A stretch of DNA of 64,000 nt from contig NZ_AXZL01000066.1 in the NCBI RefSeq assembly GCF_000485795.1, positions 62,001 through 126,000 of the forward strand, written 5' to 3'. The notes under the pieces were generated by a model. That model was given only the letters and a program-made list of their open reading frames with translations. It was not told the origin of the DNA and did no database searches. This stretch comes from Shewanella decolorationis S12 (GTDB lineage: Bacteria > Pseudomonadota > Gammaproteobacteria > Enterobacterales > Shewanellaceae). How positions within the stretch are numbered: position 1 is the first letter of the stretch; each line of letters starts with the position of its first letter. The translations under genes were made by a program, and so were the position numbers. Below are positions 1-9,850 of this stretch, one piece after another.

Positions 1-765
1 GGGGGTTCCTCTGGCGGTATTCCTGGTGCTTTATCGAATCAGCCTCCGATGGAGTCTAATATTCCGCAGGATGCGACCAAGGCAACAGAAAGTGTGACCG
101 CAGGTAACTCGCACAGAGAAGCGACCCGTAATTTTGAGTTAGACACCACGATCAGCCATACCCGTCAGCAAATTGGCGTTGTACGCCGCGTCAGTGTATC
201 GGTTGCGGTGGACTTTAAACCGGGCGCCGCTGGTGAAAACGGCCAAGTGGCGCGTGTTGCTCGTACCGAGCAAGAGTTAACAAATATCCGTCGTTTATTG
301 GAAGGCGCAGTAGGTTTTAGTGCGCAGCGTGGGGATGTGCTTGAGGTTGTTACTGTTCCCTTTATGGATCAATTGGTTGAAGATGTACCTGCGCCTGAAC
401 TTTGGGAGCAACCTTGGTTTTGGCGTGCGGTCAAGTTAGGTGTTGGTGCGTTAGTGATCTTAGTGTTGATCCTTGCGGTAGTTCGTCCAATGCTCAAACG
501 TTTAATCTATCCCGATAGCGTAAATATGCCTGAGGATTCAAGATTGGGTAATGAGTTGGCCGAGATTGAAGACCAATACGCCGCCGATACCTTAGGGATG
601 CTCAATACCAAAGAAGCAGAGTATAGTTATGCCGACGATGGCTCAATTCTTATCCCTAATCTGCATAAAGATGATGATATGATTAAAGCTATCCGTGCGC
701 TTGTGGCTAATGAGCCCGAGCTTTCTACCCAAGTCGTGAAAAACTGGTTACAAGACAATGGCTGA
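1..765 (+). CDS. fliF: Flagellar MS-ring protein FliF, C-terminal part
   Basis: The reading frame is open from base 1, so the gene began upstream and only its last 254 codons are here. FliF forms the MS ring in the inner membrane, the base on which the export gate and FliG C-ring assemble. The visible part holds a periplasmic ring-building stretch (residues ~35-120), a membrane segment around residues 140-163 (FWRAVKLGVGALVILVLILA) and the acidic cytoplasmic tail. The extreme C-terminus (LSTQVVKNWLQDNG) is the helix known to bind the FliG N-domain. The stop overlaps the fliG start by 8 bases, which suggests translational coupling. Confidence 0.97.
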   Translation, partial: GGSSGGIPGALSNQPPMESNIPQDATKATESVTAGNSHREATRNFELDTTISHTRQQIGVVRRVSVSVAVDFKPGAAGENGQVARVARTEQELTNIRRLLEGAVGFSAQRGDVLEVVTVPFMDQLVEDVPAPELWEQPWFWRAVKLGVGALVILVLILAVVRPMLKRLIYPDSVNMPEDSRLGNELAEIEDQYAADTLGMLNTKEAEYSYADDGSILIPNLHKDDDMIKAIRALVANEPELSTQVVKNWLQDNG

Positions 766-1804
766 GAATAAATCAAAAGATGCCGCTGAAACTTCAGGCT
801 TTAATGTAAAGGATCTCAGCGGTATCGAAAAAACGGCAATTTTACTGTTAAGTTTGAGTGAAGCCGATGCCGCCTCCATTTTAAAGCACTTAGAACCTAA
901 GCAAGTGCAAAAGGTGGGTATGGCGATGGCGGCCATGGAAGACTTCGGTCAGGAAAAAGTCATCGGGGTACATAAGCTGTTTCTCGATGATATTCAAAAG
1001 TATTCTTCGATTGGTTTTAACAGTGAAGAGTTCGTCCGTAAGGCGTTAACCGCGGCTTTAGGTGAAGATAAAGCCGGTAATTTGATTGAACAAATTATCA
1101 TGGGCAGCGGCGCCAAAGGTTTGGACTCGCTCAAATGGATGGATGCGCGCCAAGTTGCCACTATCATCCAAAATGAACATCCACAGATCCAAACCATTGT
1201 TTTATCTTATTTAGAGCCAGACCAAGCGGCGGAGATTTTTGGCCAGTTCCCAGAGAATACCCGCTTAGACTTAATGATGCGTATTGCTAACCTTGAAGAA
1301 GTGCAACCTGCGGCATTGCAGGAATTGAACGATATCATGGAGAAACAATTCGCCGGCCAAGGTGGCGCGCAGGCAGCGAAGATGGGCGGCCTAAAAGCGG
1401 CGGCCAACATCATGAACTACCTCGATACTGGTATCGAAAGTCAGTTGATGGAAACCATGCGCGAAACCGACGAGGAAATGGCGCAGCAAATCCAAGACTT
1501 AATGTTTGTATTCGAAAACCTGATCGATGTAGACGACCGCGGTATCCAAACCTTGCTGCGTGAAGTACAGCAGGATGTATTGATGAAGGCGCTGAAAGGC
1601 GCAGACGATCAACTCAAAGACAAAATTCTGGGCAATATGTCAAAACGGGCTGCCGAATTGCTGCGTGACGATTTAGAGGCTATGGGTCCTATCCGGATCA
1701 GCGAAGTAGAAATCGCCCAAAAAGAAATTCTGTCAATTGCACGTCGGTTAAGTGACAGCGGTGAAATCATGTTAGGCGGCGGTGGTGGCGATGAGTTCCT
1801 CTAA
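758..1804 (+). CDS. fliG: Flagellar motor switch protein FliG
   Basis: FliG is the rotor protein of the C ring. It binds FliF through its N-domain and FliM through its middle domain, and it meets the MotA-type stator through its C-terminal torque helix. The 348-residue product has the usual length. Visible marks are the EHPQ motif in the middle domain (about residue 148), the LMFVFENL hinge motif (about residue 248) and the charged torque helix SKRAAELLRDDLE near residue 295-307. The ATG overlaps the fliF stop, and the 3' end overlaps fliH by 14 bases. Confidence 0.98.
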   Translation: MAENKSKDAAETSGFNVKDLSGIEKTAILLLSLSEADAASILKHLEPKQVQKVGMAMAAMEDFGQEKVIGVHKLFLDDIQKYSSIGFNSEEFVRKALTAALGEDKAGNLIEQIIMGSGAKGLDSLKWMDARQVATIIQNEHPQIQTIVLSYLEPDQAAEIFGQFPENTRLDLMMRIANLEEVQPAALQELNDIMEKQFAGQGGAQAAKMGGLKAAANIMNYLDTGIESQLMETMRETDEEMAQQIQDLMFVFENLIDVDDRGIQTLLREVQQDVLMKALKGADDQLKDKILGNMSKRAAELLRDDLEAMGPIRISEVEIAQKEILSIARRLSDSGEIMLGGGGGDEFL

Positions 1805-2738
1805 TCGGAGTGACAATAGCGACAACAAATTGTCTCATCGGGTGGTGAGCGACGCTGAAATCGAGTTCAGCCATTGGCAATTACCCGATGTAACGGAAAC
1901 CGAAGACGTGAGTATGTCTAACTTGTTCGGTTACAGCCCGCAACAAGCGCCGAAAACAGTGTCAGCGGAAACCGTTGCCCCGCCGACAATGGCGGAAATC
2001 GAAGACATTCGCGCCCAGGCCGAAGAAGAAGGTTTTAACGAAGGCAAGACTCAAGGTTACGCCGAAGGGCTAGAGCAGGGCAGACTTGAAGGATTAGAGC
2101 AAGGCCATACAGAAGGTCTCGCGCAAGGGCATGAGCAGGGGCTCGAAGCTGGGCTTGCCGAAGCCAAATCATTAGTCACTCGCTTTGAAGGGCTGCTGAG
2201 TCAGTTTGAAAAGCCACTGCAATTACTCGATGGTGATATTGAGCACTCCTTAATGACACTCGCTATGGCGCTGGCTAAATCGGTGATTGGCCATGAACTT
2301 AAGACTCATCCAGAGCAAATCTTATCTGCGCTGCGTTTAGGGGTTGAATCATTGCCGATTAAAGAGCAAAGCGTCAGTATTCGTATGCATCCCGACGATG
2401 TCGCTTTGGTTGAACAGCTTTATACCCGTACCCAATTAAACCGTAATCAGTGGCAGTTAGAGGCCGACCCCAGCTTAAATTCGGGAGACTGTATTATCAG
2501 CAGCCAACGCTCGTTGGTGGATTTAACCCTATCTTCGCGCATTGATGCGGTCTTTGAGTCCTTACGTAACCAGCAATCCCATTTAAGCCATCAGCAACAA
2601 CAGCGCCAAGCGGACCTTGATGAGGAAAATTCCGCTAAAATTGCCTCGACCATCGAGTTAGATGACGAAGCTCGAAACAACCAGCAACAACATGATGGAG
2701 AGGAAGATGCAAAATCGCCGCCATCAACTGCTGAATAA
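1791..2738 (+). CDS. fliH: Flagellar export ATPase regulator FliH
   Basis: FliH dimers hold the FliI ATPase in check and tether it to the export gate and C ring. Residues ~78-126 are a run of Gly-x3-Gly repeats ([19 protein letters not shown] and neighbours), the hallmark helix-packing stretch of FliH/YscL. The C-terminal half (residues ~130-270) is the conserved FliI-binding domain, followed by a Gln-rich tail. I place the start at the ATG at 1791 (MSSSNRS, 315 aa), inside the end of fliG. A GTG two codons plus one earlier is also open. The tail overlaps fliI by 32 bases. Confidence 0.95.
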   Translation: MSSSNRSDNSDNKLSHRVVSDAEIEFSHWQLPDVTETEDVSMSNLFGYSPQQAPKTVSAETVAPPTMAEIEDIRAQAEEEGFNEGKTQGYAEGLEQGRLEGLEQGHTEGLAQGHEQGLEAGLAEAKSLVTRFEGLLSQFEKPLQLLDGDIEHSLMTLAMALAKSVIGHELKTHPEQILSALRLGVESLPIKEQSVSIRMHPDDVALVEQLYTRTQLNRNQWQLEADPSLNSGDCIISSQRSLVDLTLSSRIDAVFESLRNQQSHLSHQQQQRQADLDEENSAKIASTIELDDEARNNQQQHDGEEDAKSPPSTAE

Positions 2739-4044
2739 GCTGAATCATTGCATCGACAAAGTCCCGCCGTTTCGAGCCGTCGCCAGTGGTCAACTGGTGC
2801 GTGTTGTTGGCTTGACCTTAGAAGCGAGTGGTTGTCGAGCCCCCGTTGGTAGCTTGTGCTCCATCGAAACCATGGCGGGAGAGTTGGTAGCCGAAGTTGT
2901 CGGTTTTGACGATGAGCTGCTGTATCTTATGCCGATTGAAGAATTGCGCGGCGTGTTACCCGGCGCGCGGGTTATCCCCCTCGGTGAGCAAACGGGGCTA
3001 AATGTTGGTTTATCCCTGCTCGGACGAGTGCTCGACGGTAACGGTGTGCCATTAGACGGTCTTGGCGCTTTATCGACCGATCAGCAGGCGCCGAGGCACA
3101 GTAACGCTATCAACCCACTTTCTCGCCGTGCGATTACTGAACCACTCGATGTGGGGGTGCGCGCCATCAATGCCATGCTCACCGTTGGTAAGGGCCAACG
3201 TATGGGCCTATTTGCTGGCTCAGGTGTGGGTAAGAGTGTGCTACTAGGTATGATGACCCGAGGTACCACGGCCGACATTATTGTAGTGGGGCTGGTAGGT
3301 GAGCGTGGTCGCGAAGTTAAAGAATTTATTGAAGAAATCCTCGGGGAAAAGGGCAGAGCACGCTCGGTTGTGGTGGCGGCGCCCGCCGATACCTCACCGC
3401 TGATGCGCCTGCGCGCCTGTGAAACCTCGACTCGTATCGCCGAGTATTTTCGGGATTTAGGCTATAACGTATTGTTATTAATGGATAGTTTAACTCGTTA
3501 CGCCCAGGCGCAGCGGGAAATTGCCTTAGCCGTGGGTGAACCACCGGCGACTAAAGGTTATCCACCTTCGGTATTTGCCAAATTACCGCGTTTAGTTGAA
3601 CGGGCGGGTAATGGAGGCCCTGGACAGGGTTCTATCACCGCATTTTATACCGTGCTGACCGAGGGCGATGACCAACAGGATCCGATTGCCGATGCTTCTC
3701 GGGCGATCCTCGATGGGCATATTGTGCTCTCCCGTTCACTGGCGGATTCTGGGCACTATCCCGCAATCGATATTGAGGCTTCCATTAGCCGTGTGGCCCC
3801 AATGGTGATTTCAAACGAGCACTTAGAAGCCATGCGCCGGGTTAAACAGACCTATTCCCTTTATCAGCAGAATAAGGATCTGATTTCGATCGGGGCTTAT
3901 GCCCAAGGCAGTGATCCGCGAATCGATAACGCCATACGCCTACAACCTGCGATGAATGCCTTCTTACGGCAAACCATGCGTGATGCCTTTAGTTTTGCCG
4001 ATAGCCAAGTCATGCTTGGGCAACTCGCGGCGCAATGTAAATAA
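2707..4044 (+). CDS. fliI: Flagellum-specific ATPase FliI
   Basis: This is the F1-beta-like ATPase of the flagellar type III export apparatus. It unloads chaperone-substrate complexes at the gate. The Walker A loop GSGVGKS lies near residue 172 and the Walker B strand LLLMDS near residue 255, followed by [19 protein letters not shown], typical of FliI/YscN. The frame is open further upstream. The ATG at 2707 (MQNRRHQ, 445 aa) is chosen because GGAGAGGA lies just before it and the length fits the family. It starts inside fliH, consistent with translational coupling. Confidence 0.97.
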   Translation: MQNRRHQLLNKLNHCIDKVPPFRAVASGQLVRVVGLTLEASGCRAPVGSLCSIETMAGELVAEVVGFDDELLYLMPIEELRGVLPGARVIPLGEQTGLNVGLSLLGRVLDGNGVPLDGLGALSTDQQAPRHSNAINPLSRRAITEPLDVGVRAINAMLTVGKGQRMGLFAGSGVGKSVLLGMMTRGTTADIIVVGLVGERGREVKEFIEEILGEKGRARSVVVAAPADTSPLMRLRACETSTRIAEYFRDLGYNVLLLMDSLTRYAQAQREIALAVGEPPATKGYPPSVFAKLPRLVERAGNGGPGQGSITAFYTVLTEGDDQQDPIADASRAILDGHIVLSRSLADSGHYPAIDIEASISRVAPMVISNEHLEAMRRVKQTYSLYQQNKDLISIGAYAQGSDPRIDNAIRLQPAMNAFLRQTMRDAFSFADSQVMLGQLAAQCK

Positions 4045-4055
4045 TCGAGACTGTT

Positions 4056-4502
4056 ATGGCGAATGCCGATCCTCTGTTACTGGTATTAAAATTAGCCCTC
4101 GATTCAGAGGAGCAAGCAGCACTACTGCTGAAGTCGGCGCAATTAGAGTGTCAAAAGCGACAAAATCAGTTAGATGCTCTCAACAACTACCGATTGGAAT
4201 ACATGAAGCAGATGCAGTCACAGCAAGGTCAAGCCATCAGCGCCAGTCATTATCACCAATTTCACCGTTTTATTCGGCAAATCGATGAGGCGATTGCCCA
4301 GCAAAATCGTGTGGTCGCCGATGGTGAGAAGCAAAAAAATTATCGTCAGCAGCATTGGCTCGAGAAGCAAAAGAAACGCAAGGCGGTAGAACTACTCTTA
4401 GAGAATAAAGAGAAAAAACGCCAAGCGCTTGAGTTGAAGAAAGAGCAAAAGATGACCGATGAATTTGCTTCCCAACAGTTTTTTCGCCGCAATAAACCCT
4501 AA
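4056..4502 (+). CDS. fliJ: Flagellar export chaperone FliJ
   Basis: FliJ is the small coiled-coil stalk protein of the export ATPase, comparable to the gamma subunit of F1, and it links FliI to FlhA. The 148-residue product is almost entirely predicted coiled coil, rich in Gln, Lys, Glu and Ala, with no hydrophobic segment. Its length matches the family. The identity rests mainly on position after fliI, size and coiled-coil character, because FliJ sequences are poorly conserved. It ends the fliF...fliJ group. The next gene lies 155 bases away behind its own promoter. Confidence 0.93.
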   Translation: MANADPLLLVLKLALDSEEQAALLLKSAQLECQKRQNQLDALNNYRLEYMKQMQSQQGQAISASHYHQFHRFIRQIDEAIAQQNRVVADGEKQKNYRQQHWLEKQKKRKAVELLLENKEKKRQALELKKEQKMTDEFASQQFFRRNKP

Positions 4503-4557
4503 CCAAAGCTCGCCATTGCTTGTTTAAGTTGTTTCTTAAATCTGTAACCTCCATTTG

Positions 4558-4575
4558 TTGGCATTTTATTTGCTT
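4558..4575 (+). promoter_or_regulatory. Sigma-54 (RpoN) type promoter before fliK
   Basis: TTGGCATTTTATTTGCTT matches the -24/-12 consensus TGGCAC-N5-TTGC. The GG (4560-4561) and GC (4572-4573) are exactly 12 bases apart. It lies in the 155-base gap after fliJ, about 85 bases before the fliK start. In polar flagellates such as Vibrio the mid-class flagellar genes need RpoN and FlrC-type activators. The activator site was not identified. Confidence 0.75.
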
Positions 4576-4657
4576 GCTTTATACCAGATATGGCAGAAGC
4601 CGCATAAATTGACGTTGCCTGAATGGAATTTTCTCGGGCGAATGTTTAGGAGCTGAT

Positions 4658-6310
4658 ATGCAACAAATGAACAATATCCTATTAGCGCCAAGCGCGAAAA
4701 ACGGTGCAAGCTCTGGCAAGACGATGTCACAAGATACTAATAGTGAAGATTTTTCTGTTGCATTGGCATCAGTAACATCTACTTCTACTCCATCAACGAA
4801 AACTAGAGTTTCTCAAGAAGTGCCAGTTAAATCGTCACAATCAGAGACGAATGTGGACGAGAGTGATACCGATGATAAAGCCGATATCAACTTAATTTTT
4901 GCCCAGATTGGGATGGCAAATGAGATGAAGAAAGCGGCAGCACCGGGTGAAGCTTTGCCGCTTGATGCTGATATCATAGCAACTGAAGATGCAGAACCAG
5001 CATCTTCCTCTATCTTGGCCGATGATCAATCTCAGACTGATGAGTCTCTTGTTGTTGGCAATTTTTCCGATGAACTTGCTAGGTTTACTGAGTCCAGCAC
5101 AGCAAACCTTGGCAATCTAAAGCTTGATTCCAATGGTGAGCAGAGGGAAGCTGGCTTGTTAACTACGGTCAGCCAAAATGCAGAGCAAGTATCTGCGCAG
5201 ATATTACAACCGCAATCTTCATCACTTAATGGCGCTGAAGAGGTTGTAGATGATGCACTGACTGCTGCCCTTGAAATATCATTTAAGGCTAACTCCTTCG
5301 GCGAGGATTCATCTATTGCTGATGATGGATTTGTTCTGGCTAGTTTACGATCGGATAAGTTTATTAAAACGTCCGAAAATCATATTTTACCCATTGATGG
5401 AGAGCCTATTTTAGGTTCAAAAGAACTAGGTACAAAAGAGATGGAGCTTAGCGGTAAGGTGATGAATATGCCTACACCGCGGACCGATACAGCAATGTCA
5501 CCTGTGGCTGTAGATAATCAAGCATCAATCAAAGCTTCTGCTAGCGATGTGGATATATTACAAGTTAATGCAGCTTCTGTTTCGAATGTTAAAGATTCCA
5601 ATAGCTTAGGAACTGTGAGCATTGACCCTGATCTTGCTACAGAAAATCCTTCCCGAGCTGAAATTTCTGCTGGATTTTTACTAAAGGATGCCAAGTTAGC
5701 CGTCAGTCTCGATACACCGCAAGATAGTCGCTTAACGTCGTTCAATACAGACGAATCATCGGGCGTTGAATCTAAACCTGTTGAATTTAAACCTGTATCC
5801 TCATTGCATTCTTTGACTACGCAGGTAACAAATCGTCAGGATATTCCACAAGTGCAGCTTTCCTTGCGCCAAGGTGTAGAAACTCAAAACCAAATGCAGG
5901 AGATGATCCAGCGTTTTTCACCCGTGATGAAACAGCAGTTGGTGACTATGGTAAGTCAAGGGATCCAGCAGGCTGAAATTCGGTTAGATCCGCCAGAACT
6001 GGGTCATATGCTAGTTAAAGTGCAAGTACATGGCGACCAAACGCAAGTGCAGTTCCATGTTACCCAATCTCAGACCCGCGATGTGGTTGAGCAAGCCATT
6101 CCCCGCCTGCGTGAATTATTACAGGAACAAGGTATGCAATTGGCTGACAGTCATGTTTCCCATGGTGACCAAGGTCAACGCCGCGAGGGTGGATTTGGCG
6201 AAGCGGGTGGTTCGGGCAGCGGAAATATGGATGATTTCTCGGCAGAAGAGCTAGATTTAGGTTTAAATCAAGCAACTAGTTTAAATTCGGGTATAGATTA
6301 TTACGCTTAA
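4658..6310 (+). CDS. fliK: Flagellar hook-length control protein FliK
   Basis: FliK is secreted during hook growth, measures hook length and flips the substrate specificity of FlhB. The first ~390 residues are low-complexity, Ser/Thr/Asp/Glu-rich and poorly conserved, as expected for the ruler part. The C-terminal Flg_hook domain (about residues 410-505) carries IRLDPPELGHMLVKVQV, the signature that contacts FlhB, followed by a Gly-rich tail. An AGGAG ribosome site stands six bases before the ATG. It is the first gene downstream of the sigma-54 promoter at 4558. A second FliK-like gene lies at 25721-27712. Confidence 0.95.
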   Translation: MQQMNNILLAPSAKNGASSGKTMSQDTNSEDFSVALASVTSTSTPSTKTRVSQEVPVKSSQSETNVDESDTDDKADINLIFAQIGMANEMKKAAAPGEALPLDADIIATEDAEPASSSILADDQSQTDESLVVGNFSDELARFTESSTANLGNLKLDSNGEQREAGLLTTVSQNAEQVSAQILQPQSSSLNGAEEVVDDALTAALEISFKANSFGEDSSIADDGFVLASLRSDKFIKTSENHILPIDGEPILGSKELGTKEMELSGKVMNMPTPRTDTAMSPVAVDNQASIKASASDVDILQVNAASVSNVKDSNSLGTVSIDPDLATENPSRAEISAGFLLKDAKLAVSLDTPQDSRLTSFNTDESSGVESKPVEFKPVSSLHSLTTQVTNRQDIPQVQLSLRQGVETQNQMQEMIQRFSPVMKQQLVTMVSQGIQQAEIRLDPPELGHMLVKVQVHGDQTQVQFHVTQSQTRDVVEQAIPRLRELLQEQGMQLADSHVSHGDQGQRREGGFGEAGGSGSGNMDDFSAEELDLGLNQATSLNSGIDYYA

Positions 6311-6332
6311 GAAGGTAACCTATAGTAATAAA

Positions 6333-6348
6333 GCGGATTATAATCCGC
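6333..6348. repeat. Perfect 16-base palindrome between fliK and fliL
   Basis: GCGGATTATAATCCGC is a perfect palindrome with no spacer, in the 82-base gap between fliK and fliL. No U-run follows it, so it is not an ordinary terminator. It could be a protein-binding site or chance. Function unknown. Confidence 0.5.
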
Positions 6349-6392
6349 ATCGTAATCCATTCCCGCATTTAGCCAATTAAAGAGTACAGAAG

Positions 6393-6914
6393 ATGGCCAA
6401 GGAAGAATCATTAGAACTTGAAAGTACCGAAGCGCCTAAAAGTAAAAAGAAGCTATTTATTTTTATTGGGGTCGGTGTTTTAGCAGCCCTACTAATTGGT
6501 GGTGCTCTGTGGTTTTTTCTTGGTAGTAGTGATGAAGTACCCGCTGATGCTGAAGGTGCTAAAACCGAAGCAGAGGCGCCTGCTGCAGAACCTGCAATGG
6601 CTGCCTATGTGCCTATGCCACGTCCATTTTTGTTCAATCTTCCTGGGCCAGACCGCTCTCGACTTGTCGAAATTAAAGTGCAATTGATGGTTCGAGGCCA
6701 AGATGATGACGTGTTGACCCAAAAGCATATTCCATTAATTGAGGATGCGTTGTTAACCACCTTTAGCGGGGCAGATGTGCAAAAACTGAGTACTCAGGCA
6801 GGTAAAGACGAATTACGGCAATTAGCGCTCTTGAGTGTACAAAATACCTTGCAATCCGTGACCGGACGTAAAGTGGTTGAAAAAGTACTCTTTACCGGGT
6901 TTGTAATGCAATAA
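6393..6914 (+). CDS. fliL: Flagellar basal body-associated protein FliL
   Basis: FliL is a single-pass inner membrane protein that rings the stator and supports torque. The 173-residue product has a short cytoplasmic start, one membrane helix at about residues 22-46 (LFIFIGVGVLAALLIGGALW), an acidic and Ala-rich linker and a periplasmic stomatin-like FliL domain from about residue 68 to the end. Its position before fliM is the standard one. The two neighbouring gaps are short and contain no terminator. Confidence 0.97.
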   Translation: MAKEESLELESTEAPKSKKKLFIFIGVGVLAALLIGGALWFFLGSSDEVPADAEGAKTEAEAPAAEPAMAAYVPMPRPFLFNLPGPDRSRLVEIKVQLMVRGQDDDVLTQKHIPLIEDALLTTFSGADVQKLSTQAGKDELRQLALLSVQNTLQSVTGRKVVEKVLFTGFVMQ

Positions 6915-6954
6915 CCCTTTATCTTCAGCACGTTAAAGAGGCGAAGACAATACT

Positions 6955-7986
6955 GTGAGTGATTTATTAAGCCAAGACGAAATTGATGCGCTCTTACATG
7001 GAGTGGATGACGTCGAAGAGGACAGTGAGAATGATGCCGCGGGGCTGGAAGCTCGCTCCTACGACTTTTCCTCCCAAGACCGTATTGTGCGTGGACGTAT
7101 GCCCACGCTCGAAATTGTGAATGAGCGTTTTGCCCGCCACTTGCGGATCAGCATGTTCAACATGATGCGTCGTGCGGCCGAAGTGTCGATTAACGGTGTG
7201 CAAATGCTTAAGTTTGGTGAGTACGTACATACCTTATTCGTTCCAACCAGTCTGAATATGGTGCGTTTTCATCCCTTAAAAGGTACCGCGCTTATTACCA
7301 TGGAAGCGCGCTTAGTGTTTATTTTGGTGGATAACTTTTTTGGTGGTGACGGTCGTTTCCATGCCAAGATTGAAGGCCGTGAATTTACCCCAACCGAACG
7401 TCGGATTGTGCAACTGTTGCTTAAGATTATCTTTGAAGACTACAAAGATGCTTGGGCACCCGTGATGGATGTGGAGTTTGATTATCTAGACTCCGAAGTA
7501 AACCCTGCAATGGCGAACATCGTCAGTCCCACTGAAGTGGTGGTGATTAACTCTTTCCATATCGAGGTTGATGGCGGTGGCGGCGATTTCCATATCACTA
7601 TGCCGTATTCGATGATTGAACCAATCCGTGAACTGCTCGATGCTGGTGTGCAGAGTGATAAACAAGATACGGATATGCGTTGGTCACAGGCGCTGCATGA
7701 CGAGATTATGGACGTAAAGGTCGGCTTTGATGCTACAGTCGTTGAGCATGAGCTCACACTCAAAGACGTCATGAACTTTAAGGCAGGGGATATTATTCCT
7801 GTTGAACTGCCAGAATACATTATGATGAAAATCGAAGACTTACCGACATATCGCTGTAAAATGGGGCGTTCACGCGATAATCTAGCGCTTAAAGTTTACG
7901 AAAAAATCCCACGTCCAGAGACGGTTAAGTCCGAACTGCAATTAGTGACACGTAAAGGCAAAGCCAGAGATATATCAGAATTATAA
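6955..7986 (+). CDS. fliM: Flagellar motor switch protein FliM
   Basis: FliM forms the middle of the C ring and receives the chemotaxis signal. The N-terminal LLSQDEIDALLHG peptide (residues 4-16) is the known CheY-P-binding helix. The central CheC-like domain (about residues 50-230) binds FliG, and the C-terminal SpoA domain (about 260-330) joins FliN. The 343-residue length is normal. The start is GTG at 6955, the only start that keeps the conserved N-terminus. An AGAGGCGAAG ribosome-site-like stretch lies upstream. Confidence 0.98.
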   Translation: MSDLLSQDEIDALLHGVDDVEEDSENDAAGLEARSYDFSSQDRIVRGRMPTLEIVNERFARHLRISMFNMMRRAAEVSINGVQMLKFGEYVHTLFVPTSLNMVRFHPLKGTALITMEARLVFILVDNFFGGDGRFHAKIEGREFTPTERRIVQLLLKIIFEDYKDAWAPVMDVEFDYLDSEVNPAMANIVSPTEVVVINSFHIEVDGGGGDFHITMPYSMIEPIRELLDAGVQSDKQDTDMRWSQALHDEIMDVKVGFDATVVEHELTLKDVMNFKAGDIIPVELPEYIMMKIEDLPTYRCKMGRSRDNLALKVYEKIPRPETVKSELQLVTRKGKARDISEL

Positions 7987-7998
7987 AGGTGAAGTGAG

Positions 7999-8373
7999 AT
8001 GAGTACAGATGACGATTGGGCAGCGGCCATGGCCGAGCAAGCATTGGAAGAAGCAAACGCCATTGATCTTGACGAGCTTGTAGACGAGTCGCAGCCAATT
8101 AGTAAGGCCGAAGCCGCCAAACTAGACACCATTTTGGATATTCCTGTGACAATTTCTATGGAAGTCGGTCGCAGCTATATCAGTATTCGTAACCTACTGC
8201 AGCTTAACCAAGGTTCTGTAGTGGAGCTGGATAGGGTGGCGGGTGAGCCGCTAGACGTGATGGTGAATGGCACGCTTATCGCCCATGGCGAAGTGGTTGT
8301 GGTTAACGATAAGTTTGGTATTCGTTTAACTGACGTGATCAGTCAAACTGAGCGTATCAAAAAACTTAAATAA
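7999..8373 (+). CDS. fliN: Flagellar motor switch protein FliN
   Basis: FliN is the base of the C ring and a docking place for FliH. The 124-residue protein has an acidic N-terminus (residues 1-40) and a C-terminal SpoA domain (about 45-122) with IPVTISMEVG and the conserved GSVVELDRVAGEPLDVMVNG stretch. It follows fliM by 12 bases with a GTGAAGTGAG stretch upstream. Length and order match polar flagellar clusters. Confidence 0.98.
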   Translation: MSTDDDWAAAMAEQALEEANAIDLDELVDESQPISKAEAAKLDTILDIPVTISMEVGRSYISIRNLLQLNQGSVVELDRVAGEPLDVMVNGTLIAHGEVVVVNDKFGIRLTDVISQTERIKKLK

Positions 8374-8408
8374 TTTTAAGCCAGTAAGAATAAGCCTGAA
8401 GGACAGAG

Positions 8409-8816
8409 ATGAGCATATCCGTAATTCTCAATGCAGCGTCAGCGGCTCAGGCGAGTATGGCTGAAGTAGCCAACCAAGGTGCAGTGGCAACGACAAAAGT
8501 GACCGAGCCATCACAAATGGCGGCAGCGGCGAGTATGCTTGGCGGCCTTATTTTAGTGCTATTGCTCATCTTCGTCTTAGCTTATTTGCTAAGGCGATTT
8601 AATTTAGTTCCAACGAATCACAGTGTGCTAAAAACCCTTGCAGTTACATCGCTTGGGCAGAAAGAGCGCCTCGTATTGGTTCAAGTTGGTGAGCAGCAGT
8701 ATTTACTTGGTGTGAGTGGGCAACAGGTTAATTTAATTGATAAATTAGCCGAGCCTATCGAAATTGAGTCCACTTCCTTTGCAGAAAAGCTACGGCAGGC
8801 GAAATTAAAACAATGA
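8409..8816 (+). CDS. fliO: Flagellar export protein FliO
   Basis: FliO is a small membrane protein that helps stabilise and assemble the FliP ring of the export gate. The 135-residue product has an Ala-rich N-terminus, one membrane helix around residues 40-62 ([20 protein letters not shown]) and a cytoplasmic domain with [16 protein letters not shown], characteristic of the family. The stop overlaps the fliP start by 4 bases (ATGA). Confidence 0.95.
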   Translation: MSISVILNAASAAQASMAEVANQGAVATTKVTEPSQMAAAASMLGGLILVLLLIFVLAYLLRRFNLVPTNHSVLKTLAVTSLGQKERLVLVQVGEQQYLLGVSGQQVNLIDKLAEPIEIESTSFAEKLRQAKLKQ

Positions 8817-9559
8817 TGAAGTACATACTCACCTTAATTGGGGTCAGTACCCTGTTGTTTGCCGCATCGGTGGGTGCGGCCGATGGTGTATTGCCTGCGG
8901 TAACCGTAAAAACCGCCGCCGATGGTTCGACCGAATATTCGGTGACCATGCAAATCCTGTTGCTAATGACCTCGCTGAGTTTTATCCCCGCTATGGTCAT
9001 TATGTTGACGTCCTTTACCCGCATCATTGTAGTACTGTCGATTTTGCGCCAAGCCATTGGTTTACAACAGACACCTTCTAACCAAGTTTTGATTGGCATG
9101 AGCCTGTTCATGACCTTTTTCATTATGGCGCCTGTGTTCGACAAAATTTATGACCAAGGGGTAAAACCCTATATCGATGAGCAACTCACGCTGCAACAGG
9201 CCTTCGATAAAGGTAAGGAGCCTTTACGGGCATTTATGTTAGGGCAGGTACGTACCACAGATCTGAAAACCTTTATTGATATCTCGGGGTATCAAAACAT
9301 TAATTCCCCAGAAGAAGCGCCAATGAGCGTGTTGGTGCCAGCTTTTATCACCAGCGAACTTAAAACAGCCTTTCAAATTGGTTTTATGTTGTTTGTGCCT
9401 TTCTTGGTACTCGATCTCGTGGTAGCCAGTATCTTGATGGCCATGGGTATGATGATGCTCTCGCCGATGATTGTCTCTTTACCCTTTAAGATCATGCTAT
9501 TTGTGCTTGTCGATGGCTGGGGCCTAGTAATGGGCACACTCGCCAATAGCTTTGGTTAG
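8813..9559 (+). CDS. fliP: Flagellar export gate protein FliP
   Basis: FliP forms the core of the FliPQR export gate in the MS-ring pore. The 248-residue product begins with a cleavable-type signal ([25 protein letters not shown]) and has four hydrophobic segments. Conserved FliP stretches include [16 protein letters not shown] and [10 protein letters not shown]. It overlaps fliO by 4 bases, and fliQ follows 17 bases later. Confidence 0.98.
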   Translation: MMKYILTLIGVSTLLFAASVGAADGVLPAVTVKTAADGSTEYSVTMQILLLMTSLSFIPAMVIMLTSFTRIIVVLSILRQAIGLQQTPSNQVLIGMSLFMTFFIMAPVFDKIYDQGVKPYIDEQLTLQQAFDKGKEPLRAFMLGQVRTTDLKTFIDISGYQNINSPEEAPMSVLVPAFITSELKTAFQIGFMLFVPFLVLDLVVASILMAMGMMMLSPMIVSLPFKIMLFVLVDGWGLVMGTLANSFG

Positions 9560-9576
9560 ACGAGCGGAGATTCGCG

Positions 9577-9846
9577 ATGACGCCAGAAGCTCTAATCGAT
9601 ATTTTCCGTGAGGCCTTAGCCGTGATTGTCATGATGGTTTCGGCCATCGTGCTGCCGGGGCTTGGTATTGGCTTAATTGTGGCGGTGTTCCAGGCGGCGA
9701 CCTCAATTAACGAACAGACCTTAAGTTTTCTACCACGATTACTTGTGACCTTGCTAGGTTTAATGTTGATGGGCCATTGGCTAGTGCAAACTCTAATGGA
9801 TTTCTTTATCGAAATGGTTAACCGCATTCCCCAAGTGGTAGGTTAA
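9577..9846 (+). CDS. fliQ: Flagellar export gate protein FliQ
   Basis: FliQ is a small two-helix component wrapping the FliP-FliR gate. The 89-residue protein has hydrophobic hairpins at residues ~15-38 and ~50-75 and the family stretch VAVFQAATSINEQTLSFLP. The ATG follows a GCGGAGATT ribosome-site-like sequence. The next gene starts 4 bases after its stop. Confidence 0.97.
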   Translation: MTPEALIDIFREALAVIVMMVSAIVLPGLGIGLIVAVFQAATSINEQTLSFLPRLLVTLLGLMLMGHWLVQTLMDFFIEMVNRIPQVVG

Positions 9847-9850
9847 GTCC